A DNA stretch of 64,000 nucleotides from Styela clava (taxonomy: Eukaryota > Chordata > Ascidiacea > Stolidobranchia > Styelidae), in NCBI RefSeq assembly GCF_964204865.1, contig NC_135256.1:18505703-18569702 (forward strand), given 5' to 3'. The number at the start of each line of letters is the position of its first letter. Position 1 is the stretch's first letter. This document shows, in pieces, positions 36,101-46,678 of this stretch. The notes under the pieces were generated by a model. It saw only the letters and a program-made list of their open reading frames with translations. It did no database searches and was not told the DNA's origin. The position numbers and the translations under genes were made by a program.

Positions 36101-37049
36101 AAACATGCAACCGATTACCTGTGTATATCAGCACGTTGTCCATGTCTGTGACTAAAATGAATTGATATTCTTGCAAAATTTTATATGTTTTCTATTTAAA
36201 TTTGACGCATATAAGTGCGTCTACCTCAAACTCAGTCATTCGATTCACTTTAAATAAAACATGAAGTGAGTAACAGTCTGATTATTTAAATTCATTCAAT
36301 AAGTATAGGCTAGCGGCTTAGCCAACTATCATCAAACATTTTTCTGTTTCAGGTAATATATATTACGTTATTTGGAAGCGTGATCTAGGACACAGTGGCG
36401 CGCGATACTAAAATTTTCTAAGAAATAAAAAGTCAACTGCTGTAATTTTGTACGTGACGTAACTGGCGGACGTACCTCAAATTCGTATAATTGTAGACGA
36501 AGAGGGGGAAACTGTCGGTGAAACGGTTCCCGCACTGTAAAGTACCTTCTATGTATCAAAGGTTGGCACGTAGAGAGATCAGTAAATAATTTTGAAGGCT
36601 AATACCTCGAGTGGATAAATCACTCTGGTAAAAATTAAATAAACGCATTTTAAAGTACTATCATTTATACGCGGATCTCTGGAATATGGCAACCATTATT
36701 CCCACAACAATGAAACTGAATTTGAAACCAAATCTATTTCACACTATTGCGGTGATAAAGCCAGGATAAAGATACGTGACAATTCTCACAGAAATCACGA
36801 CTGCCTTTTACACATATGGATGATGTTATAATATAGTAATAAATAAAATACATTAAATATTTCATTTTATGTAATTAAGGAGGGGGTATCTATTTGGCAA
36901 TAAAGAAAGAATGACATTTTATCCAATATTCAGCATTTCACTTGTATTCAACTGTAATTCAAACAATCATATTCATGATGAGAAAAATCTAATCTCTTGT
37001 TATACCATGTTTAGCAACAGATTTAAAGATATAGTCTTTCTATTTATAT
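33176..37049. other. Intergenic DNA with one possible orphan exon
   Basis: No gene recognised. A plus-strand open stretch at about 34728-34878 lies between a plausible acceptor (CACTCCACAG) and donor (GTAGGT). It encodes about 50 residues containing QCQLFYCENNSKY and QVTLTVKN, possibly a beta-rich domain, but no partner exon was found. The remainder is AT-rich with scattered short frames. Confidence 0.35.
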
Positions 37050-37265
37050 TTCCAATATTTACAGTGTTACAAAAGCGAAAGTGGAGAACAATAAGTCTTG
37101 TGCCAAAACTAAATTTAATCGCAATGTCAACAAATTCTTTGAGCTATTTTTTAGATAACACATCAAAAATTTGGTTTCAGTTTGGTTGCGGCAGCATCAG
37201 GCGAGCCAGATTGAATTACCAAACGAGCCGGATTTGACCCGCAGGCAGTAATTTGCCCATGTCAG
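37050..37265. mobile_element. Truncated hAT-like element, inverted relative of 3253-3558
   Basis: Read on the minus strand it matches the left part of the element at 3253-3558: CTGACATGGGCAAA, then GGGTCAAATCCGG and AATTTAGTTTTGGCAC. The tip on this strand is TTTGCCCATGTCAG, followed by GTATAGCG. The other terminus was not found. Confidence 0.65.
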
Positions 37266-38759
37266 GTATAGCGTCTTTCGGCAATCGACGATTCCGTCAA
37301 ATGTATATTCCATGCAAGAAGATGTAAATGTTCATCGCATCGAAAATACGTGGAATGAGAAAGTTTTGATGGCAGTTACTTGCAACGAAATATAATTTAA
37401 CATCATCGGAAGTAAGTATGAATCACTGGTTTTGAAAATTTGTCTTTTGTATGAATTAGTATTTTCCGATCAGCTGCTATTTTGCGACAAATCAGGAACT
37501 TATGATATTATACGTAACCACAGATTGACTGAAAACGATAAATTTTATTTTCATGTCTTATGAAACAATATGAATCATAGCCAAAAAGGAGAAATTGACA
37601 TAAAAGAATAATAAAGTAGCAATAAAGAAAAATATGACTATGCTCATAAAGATAATATTGGGACAAAAAGAAAGAAACATAAATTGTTAAAGACGAAGAC
37701 AAATTTAAAATTTTGACGATTCCAAATTTTAATTCGAGGGTCGAACCATTTTATAGGTGTGGTAACTTTTGCCCTGTTTGTATAATTTACAGGGAGGTTA
37801 TAATCAAGGCTAAAATGGAATAAACACAGTTTTGCAATCAATACGAATGCGTTTGAAAGCCCCATGTAGTTAAAAAGCCCCAAAATTTAAAACTAAAGAA
37901 TAAAGAATGCAAAAGTATGTATCCGTCTTCAAATCCGTTCAGATTTGCAAAAAAAATCAAAATGTTTTGTTTTGCTTTAGTTTAGATCTGCACGAGAACG
38001 ATCGGAAATAATTTGAAGCAATGATACTTTCTATACGAGCAATTTACAACTCATAAACACTTGTTTGAGAGACCACGGTTATTTATAGGTTCGGAACAGG
38101 ACACTGATCTTTTAAGTCGTTTCAAATATTGCCAAACTTACTTGTTCAATGTTAGAAGAGAAAAGAAACGCGGAAAACGTAAACGGAACTGTTTTGAAGC
38201 ACCGGTGTAAAATTAGGCGATGATTCATCCCCCCCACCCCTCGTTTACTAATTAGTTTGAATTGTATTGAATTCTCATTTACATGTTCCCAGCTCGTATG
38301 TTTAAATAGGTATATAGAATCATGTAAGTTTAAATCTTCAGAATTTTTACGATGTACAGAATCTATGAAGATAGAGATAAAGAAAATTTCTTGAACTGCC
38401 ACTTCAATAATTGAATGACAGATACCTTTCGTGAGGCTGATTTTCACGCGAAGTGTTTGTATTCCCTTCTTCTAACAGAGATACAACCGTCATTGTTTAC
38501 GAAAGTACTGTGGCCCTCTGAACCGAACAATAATCGACGTCGGTACTCAAGACATTCAGTATGTGGTACCAATTTAAAATGAAAATCTTGTCGATAACGA
38601 TTCGCCCGGCAGTACTTTCATATTTCACGTGTTATAAATTCAGTTGTCTGAAACATGTTTTTTTTACAATATCTTAGATTTGAGGTAAAATTTGTAAGAT
38701 CTATTCAAATAAATCAAATATTTGCAACCTGTAGTCTCTAACGACATGGTTATTTATGA
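37266..38759. other. Intergenic DNA, nothing recognised
   Basis: AT-rich sequence with short open frames on the minus strand (37508-37883, 38112-38447) that are hydrophobic or low-complexity, with no family resemblance or convincing splice sites. Confidence 0.35.
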
Positions 38760-39074
38760 AAGGGGTGTGAAACAAGCGACCCGCGGCCATAACCCGGCCC
38801 GTTAAGCCGTTCAGTGTGGCCCTTGCAACAATCCGATTTACCCCCATCAAGCATAAAATCCTAATCCGACAGTTTATGTTTAAAAGGCGCTCACATGGCT
38901 AAAAATCATCATAATGTTTTTTTCTCTTGTCTGCATCAAATCTTTCGCCGTTTTACCCACTGCCTGTATTACTGTAAGGCCAACTGATAGCCACACTGCG
39001 CATTTTTGTGTGGCCCAGCTAGATGTCTGAAGTTGGTTATATAGTCCACCGACAAAAAATGTTGCACACCACTG
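38760..39074. mobile_element. Non-autonomous hAT-like element, 315 bp
   Basis: Begins AAGGGGTGTGAAACAAGCG and ends AATGTTGCACACCACTG. Flanks ATTTATGA (38752-38759) and ATTTATGG (39075-39082) form an 8-bp target duplication with one mismatch. Subterminal CCCGCGGCC/GGCCCG blocks link it to the 7928-8378 group. Confidence 0.88.
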
Positions 39075-41274
39075 ATTTATGGCATTGCTGCAATATAAAT
39101 ATCACTTTTGTGTTGAAAACTCATTTTAGATCATCTACGATTCTACATCAATGCCATTGCTATAGTGATCCAATCTCACTCCAGCGAGCTATGATGGAAT
39201 GCTGCAGGATAAGATGTGTGACATAACAAACACGTTAATGCGCGATTGAATACACTAGATTGATTTTTCTCATTGCTAAACTACATTATGACTACAAATT
39301 CGTGTTTACTATATATTTCAAAAGTATGTTCAATTTCAAGTTTGCTTCATTCGGAAGATAAATGGCTAATATTAACGTTCAGAATTTTTTATATTCATGT
39401 TTTTGTTTTGTGTCTAGTAGCATTAATCGGGATTTAACTCAAACATGTTTTTTTTCAACAATATTTAGATTGTCAAAATCAGTTTTCTTGAATATCATAA
39501 AATATGGTATCACAATAAATTTTCATATCCTATAAATATTTTCTATGAAACGGCAGATAAGATATTAAAACGAGTAATTTTGGATAACAAGCAAACAAAT
39601 AATGATGAACATTCCGGAAGTTAAGAGAAAGTAATGAAAAATTTTAATAAGTATAAACAAAATTGTTGTATTGATTATTGCGTGGTAGCCAGAAGGTCAT
39701 CTGATTGGGTCAAAAAATTAACAAACAATCGAGTAACACGATAACATTGATTAATTTCTGAGATTATTTGAAAGAATTAAAGCAACAACGCCCCGACATA
39801 AATAAATATTGTTCATAGTTCTTTCTTGGAAATATTTATCATAAATTTTAAACTTCAAATAAAATTTAAGTTGCAAATATTGGAATGAAAATTAGCGTTT
39901 GAAAATTGAAAGAGCACGTGAATAGATGACCTTTACGTCATTGGGTAAATATTTTCATCTCAACTTTGCGTAAGAGTACGACGTAGATTGCGTGACGCAC
40001 ATTTTTATGACTGTGTTTAGTATTTATGGAGAAAATTCATTTTAAGACTCAAAATCAATATTTATCTGCAGACAACATTAGCGAAGACTTTCCTTCATAA
40101 ACTGCGTTTCGTTTTCGAATAAATCAAGCGCTTCAATAAATTGCTAGAAAATCCTGTATTCGAAAATGATCCTTTAAAACTGTTATTTGTGTTACGTCAA
40201 TATTTTTTGTTCGTGCTTGCTTTTATTTGAATTCGGACTGAAAAAGATATTTTTGGAAATGATAAATGTTATGAAGTGTAATATGCGTGACAATGACAAA
40301 TGGCCAACACCGAATGAGAAAAGTATTGAATCTTAAAGTTACTTTAACAGCTTCTATTTATTGCAATATATAAATGGTGTTCACTGATCGAACTAAAACC
40401 TGTGGTGTTAATAGTGAGTAAAACATAAAAGACCAATGGGATTTTTGAAGTATAGTTAGGCTCCGTTCCAGTTATTCATTAGAATTCAACTTTAAAGAAA
40501 GAGGGGAAGGCATAGAATATTTTAGCCATGCTTCTTTCGCAATGCTTTAAATTTTATATTTCACCAAAGATATATTTTCCGGCCAAAAAAAAATACGTGA
40601 TATCGTGAGCACACTAATAAATGATGAATAGATGTTTTTCGGTTGTGCAAACTGAATATATTCGCCATCAATGCCGAAGGCCAAACTCTCTGAAGATCGC
40701 TTTTTAGGGCTCTTTTGGGTTGTAAATATGCATTCCCATTCTCCCGCCAGAACGAACAACATTACACACGATCAATACACAATATATTTACGCGACCTTC
40801 ACTGCATCTTAATAAATTAATGCGGTCCCGTATTACTGCTTTATATTTTTAAAGCCCATTCCGGTACGTTTTTGTCACACACCCTTAACATTCAATAGAA
40901 CCAACAAAACAAGATAAAATTAGCTTACTGTTATTTCATGTATTTATTGAAATACCAAATTCTTTCTGTGGTCGTCGTGCTTGAGTTAACATATTGGCGT
41001 GCAAAACAAATGTATTGATTTAACAAATCTTTTAGACGCTATATAGTCTACTCTATACCATGCGTCAATGGAGCTGTAAAGGCACAACTAAAACAGTGTC
41101 CAAGTATGATAACGGTGGCTCAATTCGATGCTGACAAAGAATGACGAAGCAAAATATTTTCACGCAGTTAGTAACATCAGATAACTGTATGTTCAACTTT
41201 TAGTGGCAGTGTGCGGAGGAGACAGACGGTAACGATAATTCGGTACAAAGTTGTTCGCAAAGCCGTTGCAAGCT
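39075..41274. other. Intergenic DNA upstream of the first selenoprotein gene
   Basis: No gene recognised. The last few hundred bases should hold the promoter and 5' UTR of the gene starting at 41275; no clear TATA box was seen. Confidence 0.4.
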
Positions 41275-42436
41275 ATGGGAAATCCGATCAAATTAGCTGT
41301 AGAGTACTGGTAGGTTGATTTAGTTTCAATTTTCTGTTGAATTTTAAGAGTAGAAAATGGAATATATATGTACTATAAAACATGTGCTAAATGCATCAGA
41401 TTAGTGATATTCGAGGCGAGTTCAGTGGATCAGTTGCTTATATATATATATATAGGCTCAACTTACAATTGCTTTATGCTGTAATACCTATCAAACATGC
41501 TTGTTTTTTGGAATATGAACTACGACTGAGCGGGAATATTTTTTTGTTTAAGTGGTAGCTGAGGTTACTATGGACGCTTCAGAGAACTTCAGGCCAAAAT
41601 ACAGAATAAATATCCGGAAGTAGAAGTATCCGGATATCAAGGTCGCCGCAGTAAGTTATAGCATGAGCCATTTTCGACGGGCAATTAAAGCGCTGTTTAA
41701 AACTCTTTACTTAAATCGGTGCTATGCAGCCAATGAAGCCCTATTGCTACACTGGGTCAGAGTTCTAAAAATTTTTCACTTCATCCCCAAACCTCTACTC
41801 CGTATTCCTATTCTGACTTCGAGAAATTCGAAATGCCCAAACTATAAATATATACAAACGTAAACCTACTGTTGACTAAACAAAATGATCTTTGCTGGCA
41901 AACCTGAAAAGTATTTGATTATATTTAAACAATATTTATATAGACACTCGGGTTTTGATGTAAACTTGCGAAGCCCTGGTTCTGGCGGAACCCTAGGGTG
42001 CTGCGGGACCCCGGTTGAGAACTACTGTTCTAGATACATGTACCAACAAAACAGTTGTTCTCGAACAAAACTACTCTATCCCAAATGACAATGTTTTTCT
42101 AGTGAACCAAATCAAAGTGAAGTGAATATATTCTGGCAATATGAAAATAAACAATACTTCAATGTATTATTATATTTACTTTTCAGGTTCTTTCGAAGTG
42201 TCCATAAACGGAACTCATGTTTTTTCTAAACTGAAGCAAGGTGGATTCCCATATGAAAAAGACGTGAGTATCATACAAGAAAGTTGACTCAGCTATCATG
42301 GATTAATTCATATATATCAATAGGTTTCAATAAGATTCATTTCGTTTCACAGATCATGCAAGCCATTGCAAAAGCTCAAGAAGGGCAATATATTGAACCT
42401 GTTACAAAAAGCAAATCTTCTTGTCTCGTCATGTAA
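41275..42436 (+). CDS. SELENOW2-like: Selenoprotein, SelW2/MIEN1-like with CAAX tail, paralogue 1 (UGA = Sec)
   Basis: Four exons, 41275-41309, 41553-41650, 42187-42263 and 42353-42436 (35/98/77/84 nt), encode 97 residues. Exon 1 starts [11 protein letters not shown]. The exon 1-2 junction creates Cys, and exon 2 then reads GS, in-frame TGA (41560-41562), [10 protein letters not shown], giving the CxxU redox motif C-G-S-U-G-Y of the Rdx thioredoxin-like family. The rest has [25 protein letters not shown], like MIEN1 (FEIEINGQLVFSKLENGGF). The C-terminus is CLVM then TAA, a CAAX box as in vertebrate MIEN1 (CVIL). A SECIS element lies 165 nt after the stop and AATAAA at 42763-42768. SelW2/MIEN1 proteins are small membrane-tethered redox proteins; mammalian MIEN1 has Cys in place of Sec. 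Role here is inferred. Met as last residue predicts farnesylation. A paralogue lies at 57030. Confidence 0.93.
41560..41562 (+). other. In-frame UGA selenocysteine codon, paralogue 1
   Basis: Fifteenth codon, in the motif C-G-S-[UGA]-G-Y. Reading continues in frame through two further splice junctions to a TAA, the family resemblance continues after the UGA, and a SECIS lies downstream. Together these make recoding far likelier than termination. Confidence 0.92.
41963..42031. mobile_element. End fragment of a hAT-like element in the selenoprotein intron
   Basis: Contains GGGACCCCGGTTGAGAACTACTG-type sequence (tip at about 42031), the inverted CAGTGGTTCTCAAC terminus common in hAT elements. 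No left terminus was identified within intron 2 of paralogue 1. Confidence 0.5.
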
Positions 42437-42592
42437 AGAATTCCATTAGTTGCATTATTCAATTGAACTTTTCCCCATATAGGCTACTGCCTACTACCCG
42501 ATCATATATTCTTGTGCCTAAATTTTCTAGCCCGATTGTGGATCTACTACTTTGCTACGCAAACTGTTGTGGTGATTAATAGTGTAATTTTT

Positions 42593-42666
42593 CACATATG
42601 ATGACATTTTTGTTAGAAATCAGCGTATTCTGACTAACAAAGATTGACGCGGTACAACGCTATGTG
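42593..42666 (+). promoter_or_regulatory. SECIS element of selenoprotein paralogue 1
   Basis: Core ATGAC at 42601-42605, then a helix of about 11 bp: TTTTTGTTAG side (to 42616) against CTAACAAAGAT (42634-42644), closed by TGAC at 42645-42648 to form the non-Watson-Crick quartet. The conserved AAA is at 42617-42619, followed by a mini-stem TCAG/CTGA (42620-42623, 42630-42633), which is form 2 architecture. A lower stem CACAT/ATGTG (42593-42597, 42662-42666) is possible. SECIS elements recruit SBP2 and eEFSec for Sec insertion. Confidence 0.9.
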
Positions 42667-42762
42667 ATTTATTATACTACTGACTATTCATACATCTGCT
42701 TGTATATATATGTCTATATCGTATATCTGCTTGAATTCTTGTATATATGGCACATTTAGCGC

Positions 42763-42768
42763 AATAAA
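42763..42768 (+). terminator. Polyadenylation signal AATAAA of selenoprotein paralogue 1
   Basis: AATAAA about 115 nt after the SECIS core, followed by a T-rich stretch. It gives a 3' UTR of about 350 nt that includes the whole SECIS. Confidence 0.7.
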
Positions 42769-44159
42769 ACTTTTTTGATATTGCCATCTACTTTCGTACG
42801 AATTAAGGGTAGGACCGTAGGAAGTAACGCTTTTGCAATATAAATAATTCGACGAGGCGAGGGGACTTGGCTCTATCTGCGCGTCCACACACCCGTGTTA
42901 TTGGACACACGTTAACAGAGTGTAACTCCGCTCTGAACTCCTCAGAAGTCAATAAGTACACAATGTATTGTAATGCCAAATGTCCGTATATTGTAAAGAT
43001 ACACAATCGAATTGATACTGAGCGAGGTAAAAATAACATAAAGGAAATGAATTGGAGCAAATACTTGTTTCAGGCAAATAACATGCACTATTAGCAATAC
43101 GTGGTGTAGAATATTGAAACACACAGTAACTATCCTTATGTACTCGCTACAAGACATTGGTCAATAAAGAATACTAGCACTATTTTTGGAAATATGATCA
43201 AGAAGCGATGAACGATTGCACCTGTTATATACGCCAACATTTTGATATGATACGAACAATATATATATCATAGTATACGCCCGTTTACAATATATATACC
43301 ACCAACAATCTTTTGAATGAAGTTTTGGGGAAGGGAATTTTTCAAAACAATTATTTTTCCCTCGTGAAGGGTATAAAACATGGGAAATTTCATTTCATTG
43401 AAGAAAATGTATAAATAGTTCAACGCTCAGTCAGTGCTGGACAGGGAAAAAGTTAACAAGTTATTCGTTCCAGGCGGGGAAAGTTGTAGAGGGCCATTTA
43501 CCTGGACCTCCCTGCGACGCGTATATATAGCAAACAATCCTCTCATGTATTGATATTGAACACAAATGGTACATATGTATCGTTTTGGTGAATTTTGTTT
43601 TTATCATTCTTGATGTTGTTGAGATTTATCTTGTTGCTATTGCTTGTTGAGTAAAATATTGCTTTCTCCGCAACTACCAATCTATCCAAATTCTCGGTGT
43701 TTAAAGATGGAAGACGATGCTAGAAGGCCATTACTTTTATTTTCATTTAAATTTCCTTCTATGAGACTCGATATCAATGAGACTCTATGTTACCAAAATG
43801 TTGCTGTTTTATTCTAACATTCCGAAGTGCACGACCACTTTTGTATTGCTCCGTATCTTTTAGCAAAATCGGTGCTTTGAGGCTTCCACCGTACAGTTAC
43901 CGGTGCTCCGTCGTCGGATTATAAACTGGGACCCACCATGATCGCAGTGTGTTTTGTTTCGCCTACACTATTGTTGTTGTTTTTTATTAGTTTTTTGAAT
44001 TGCTTTAAAAGTATTGCCAGAGTTCAAATCATGTTGACTCTTTTGTGTGCTTGCATTATTTGCGGGCGCGTACTTATATATGTTTTCAGCCTTTGTCTAA
44101 GTTATGCTCGCCTTCCAGGTACCTTTGGATTCTGTTTACTTCTTGTGTTGTTTTGTCAA
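42769..44159. other. Intergenic DNA, nothing recognised
   Basis: No gene or clear repeat seen. Short overlapping frames near 42800-43150 and 43938-44230 have no family resemblance; the latter ends inside a SINE fragment. Confidence 0.35.
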
Positions 44160-44362
44160 AGAGTCGAGTTCAACATAACCGCTGGTCGGTTACGGCTTCA
44201 TCCTCCATCATGTCCATGCATCTGAAATGAATAACTGGCTAACTAATCCCATACCTGACATGGACTGTTAACCGGACGAGAGGTCGTGGTTCGCCATATG
44301 ATCAAGCCGTCTTAGCGGCTTTTTTCTTACCCGGGTTAAATATGTAAATCCTTCTATCTAGA
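44160..44362 (+). mobile_element. 5'-truncated SINE, same family as 53466-53810
   Basis: Shares with the full-length SINE the segments ACCGCTGGTCGGTTACGGC, TAACCGGACGAGAGGTCGTG, GGTTCGCCATATG, AAGCCGTCTTAGCGGCTT and the 3' end AAATATGTAAATCCT. The tRNA-like head is missing. Confidence 0.85.
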
Positions 44363-44369
44363 GCAGTGG

Positions 44370-44700
44370 TTCTCAATCGCCGGTCCGCGGCAACCTTGCT
44401 GCCGGTCCGCCAAATATATTCCAATATAAATATCGTCACGCTAATAACCGATATGCGTAAGTCATTTTTAGCAGTTTGGAGAAAAACGTAAAAAACTTTC
44501 TAATGATACTGTTATGCCATTGAGAGTCAATAATTTGCCATGTTCCAATTTTTCGATTGTAACCGGATTTAAGTTAATTTGTATGACGCCGTTATGTGAA
44601 GTCATAATGGCGCTCTGTGACTTGGACAGAAATGTGTCGATGACTTGGCGAAATACGCAATTTTGCAACTTGACTATATGCACCAGTCCTGAAAACCAAA
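44370..44700. mobile_element. Possible hAT-like fragment, CAGTGGTTCTCAA terminus
   Basis: Begins CAGTGGTTCTCAATCGCCGG followed by GGTCCGCGG, a typical hAT tip, directly after the SINE fragment. The far end was not found; the right border is a guess. Confidence 0.4.
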
Positions 44701-45221
44701 CATTTCAAAAACGAATGTAATTCTCAGTATCTACGATGTCTGATCCCCAAAATAGCTAATCTGTTTCAAATATTTTTTATGTTTAAAAATATATATTTCA
44801 TCAATATAACACGCTCTGCACACCCACCGAAATTAGACTAAGATTAAATATAAAAAATAAAACAGCAATGCACCCAACATGAAAGCCAACCAAGGTGAAT
44901 TGGACTCGGGCAGTAAATATCACAAGTACACGCCCTCCTACACTGTAGTATAAATTCAAATTTATAAGCGCTAAGCTAGAATCTGATATGCAACAAGAGA
45001 GCAATGCTCAAATATATGGACACGAAAACTATTTGCAATAATTGCATCACGCTGTTAAACCGGCAAATATTTTTTGCATTGATGAAACCGCGACCACCAT
45101 ATTTCATAACATGTTGAACACTATTGGAAAGATTGTAATGCTTCTTTATTAGCATATTGATGTTGTTTACCGCAGAACTGTAATGAAAAAAGGCTAAAAG
45201 ATGAGCATAAACATTGCAGCT

Positions 45222-45312
45222 GTGCAAGCCAAGAGGCTGTGGTTCGCAATATGGTTAAGTCGTTCTATAGGCTTGCCTCTCCATCGGGATAATTATGTAA
45301 ATCTTATCCTTT
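45222..45312 (+). mobile_element. SINE 3' fragment
   Basis: Contains AGAGGCTGTGGTTCGCAATATGG, AAGTCGTTCTATAGGCTT and ATAATTATGTAAATCTTATCC, diverged matches to the 3' third of the SINE at 53466-53810. It appears older than the 44160 copy. Confidence 0.75.
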
Positions 45313-46560
45313 TTGTAAAGTCTCTTCCTCTGCATATTTCTGTATTTACTGATTTATGTACACTAACCTGCTGCACATGTTGAAATTTTTGTGAAGTTTC
45401 TTCCTCTGCATACGGTACCATACGTATTTATGCAAATGTTGTTTCCAAAAAAATGTAACGAAACAGTGAAAAATTAGAAAGGCATAGCAGCTGTGCAGGC
45501 ATGCTGGCTCATTACAAAAACCTAATTTCAATGCAGGCACACACTCTAAACCAGTAATCAGTAGTTTATTTTTTCACCACACATGAAATACACTAAATGC
45601 ATACGGAATGTAAAAGGAAGCAAAAACGGATAATTCGAGGTGAAAGGAGTCGCGAAAACCAAAATTGGTTATCGAGCGGCGACACCTGAGCTAAAGTCTA
45701 ATAAATGAATCATAAAACAATGAAAAAAGTCAAACAATAAATAAAAGAATATAAAGAAGTGAAAAATCGAGACGACCTGAATCCAAGAGACGCTCGAGAC
45801 ACAGAAAAGCAAAACCAAAAACGACTCCAAGCACATATGTGCGAGTAACTATGGGAACGGCAGCAGGAATGCAGTACAGTGCGATGACAGGATACCGAAC
45901 CGATATCGCAGCGTTATGGAATTGATAGTTATTTAACAGATTTTAAATATATCCCGGTAGGGATATTATGCCGATAACACGGCGTAATCATAGTTATAAA
46001 TGTTTGCCAAGAGTTCGAATAAGATTGCATGAAGATTGCAAGTGCTGGGGTGCAAGAAGATTGCAAGTGCTGGGGTAAGTCGAATCGTCATTAATACATT
46101 AAAGATAAAAATTATTCTAATCTGTGAAAAACAGGTTAACTCAACAAAGTAGATGGGGGTAACAATAAATAGCGTTGTAAATTAGTAAGCATACCGCTTG
46201 GAATCGTTGAGAATATAGAATGAACACAATATGTGTATGAACAGATGGATGAAATACCCACTGCAGCACTGAGTATCAACAGTGCTATATATATACAAAT
46301 TTCGAAAATGCAACAAAGCACAATAATACTAAAGTGGTAAATATGATAGCTTTTTACAAAAATATATACGAGATAGTTATTAAATTGTATTTGGTGAGAG
46401 ACCAATATCAAGGATCATGAGTGTAGAACTGTTGAAAGATACTGCTAACACTATACGATTAGGCTATGAGCAAAATTGAATTACCATTGTATGACAAATG
46501 GCCATACAGTATAATATAGTGCAGAGCATGCACTATGGAAGTAGATGATAATAAAGAAGC
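45313..46560. other. Intergenic DNA with a short tandem duplication
   Basis: No gene recognised. At about 46030-46076 the unit GAAGATTGCAAGTGCTGGGGT occurs twice in tandem. Nothing else recognised. Confidence 0.35.
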
Positions 46561-46678
46561 AACTTAAAATTTACATGAAACATTCAGATTCACTTATTAC
46601 AGGTACTGTCGACTCTGGGAGGTTGTGGACCTAGTCAAGTATTCTGCTGGCAGTGCCGAGGGAAAGTCAGTAAGCACA

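Noticed and set aside
43938..44230. Hydrophobic plus-strand ORFs resembling membrane proteins
   Set aside because: T-rich DNA gives Leu/Phe/Cys-rich frames, and the end lies in a SINE fragment.
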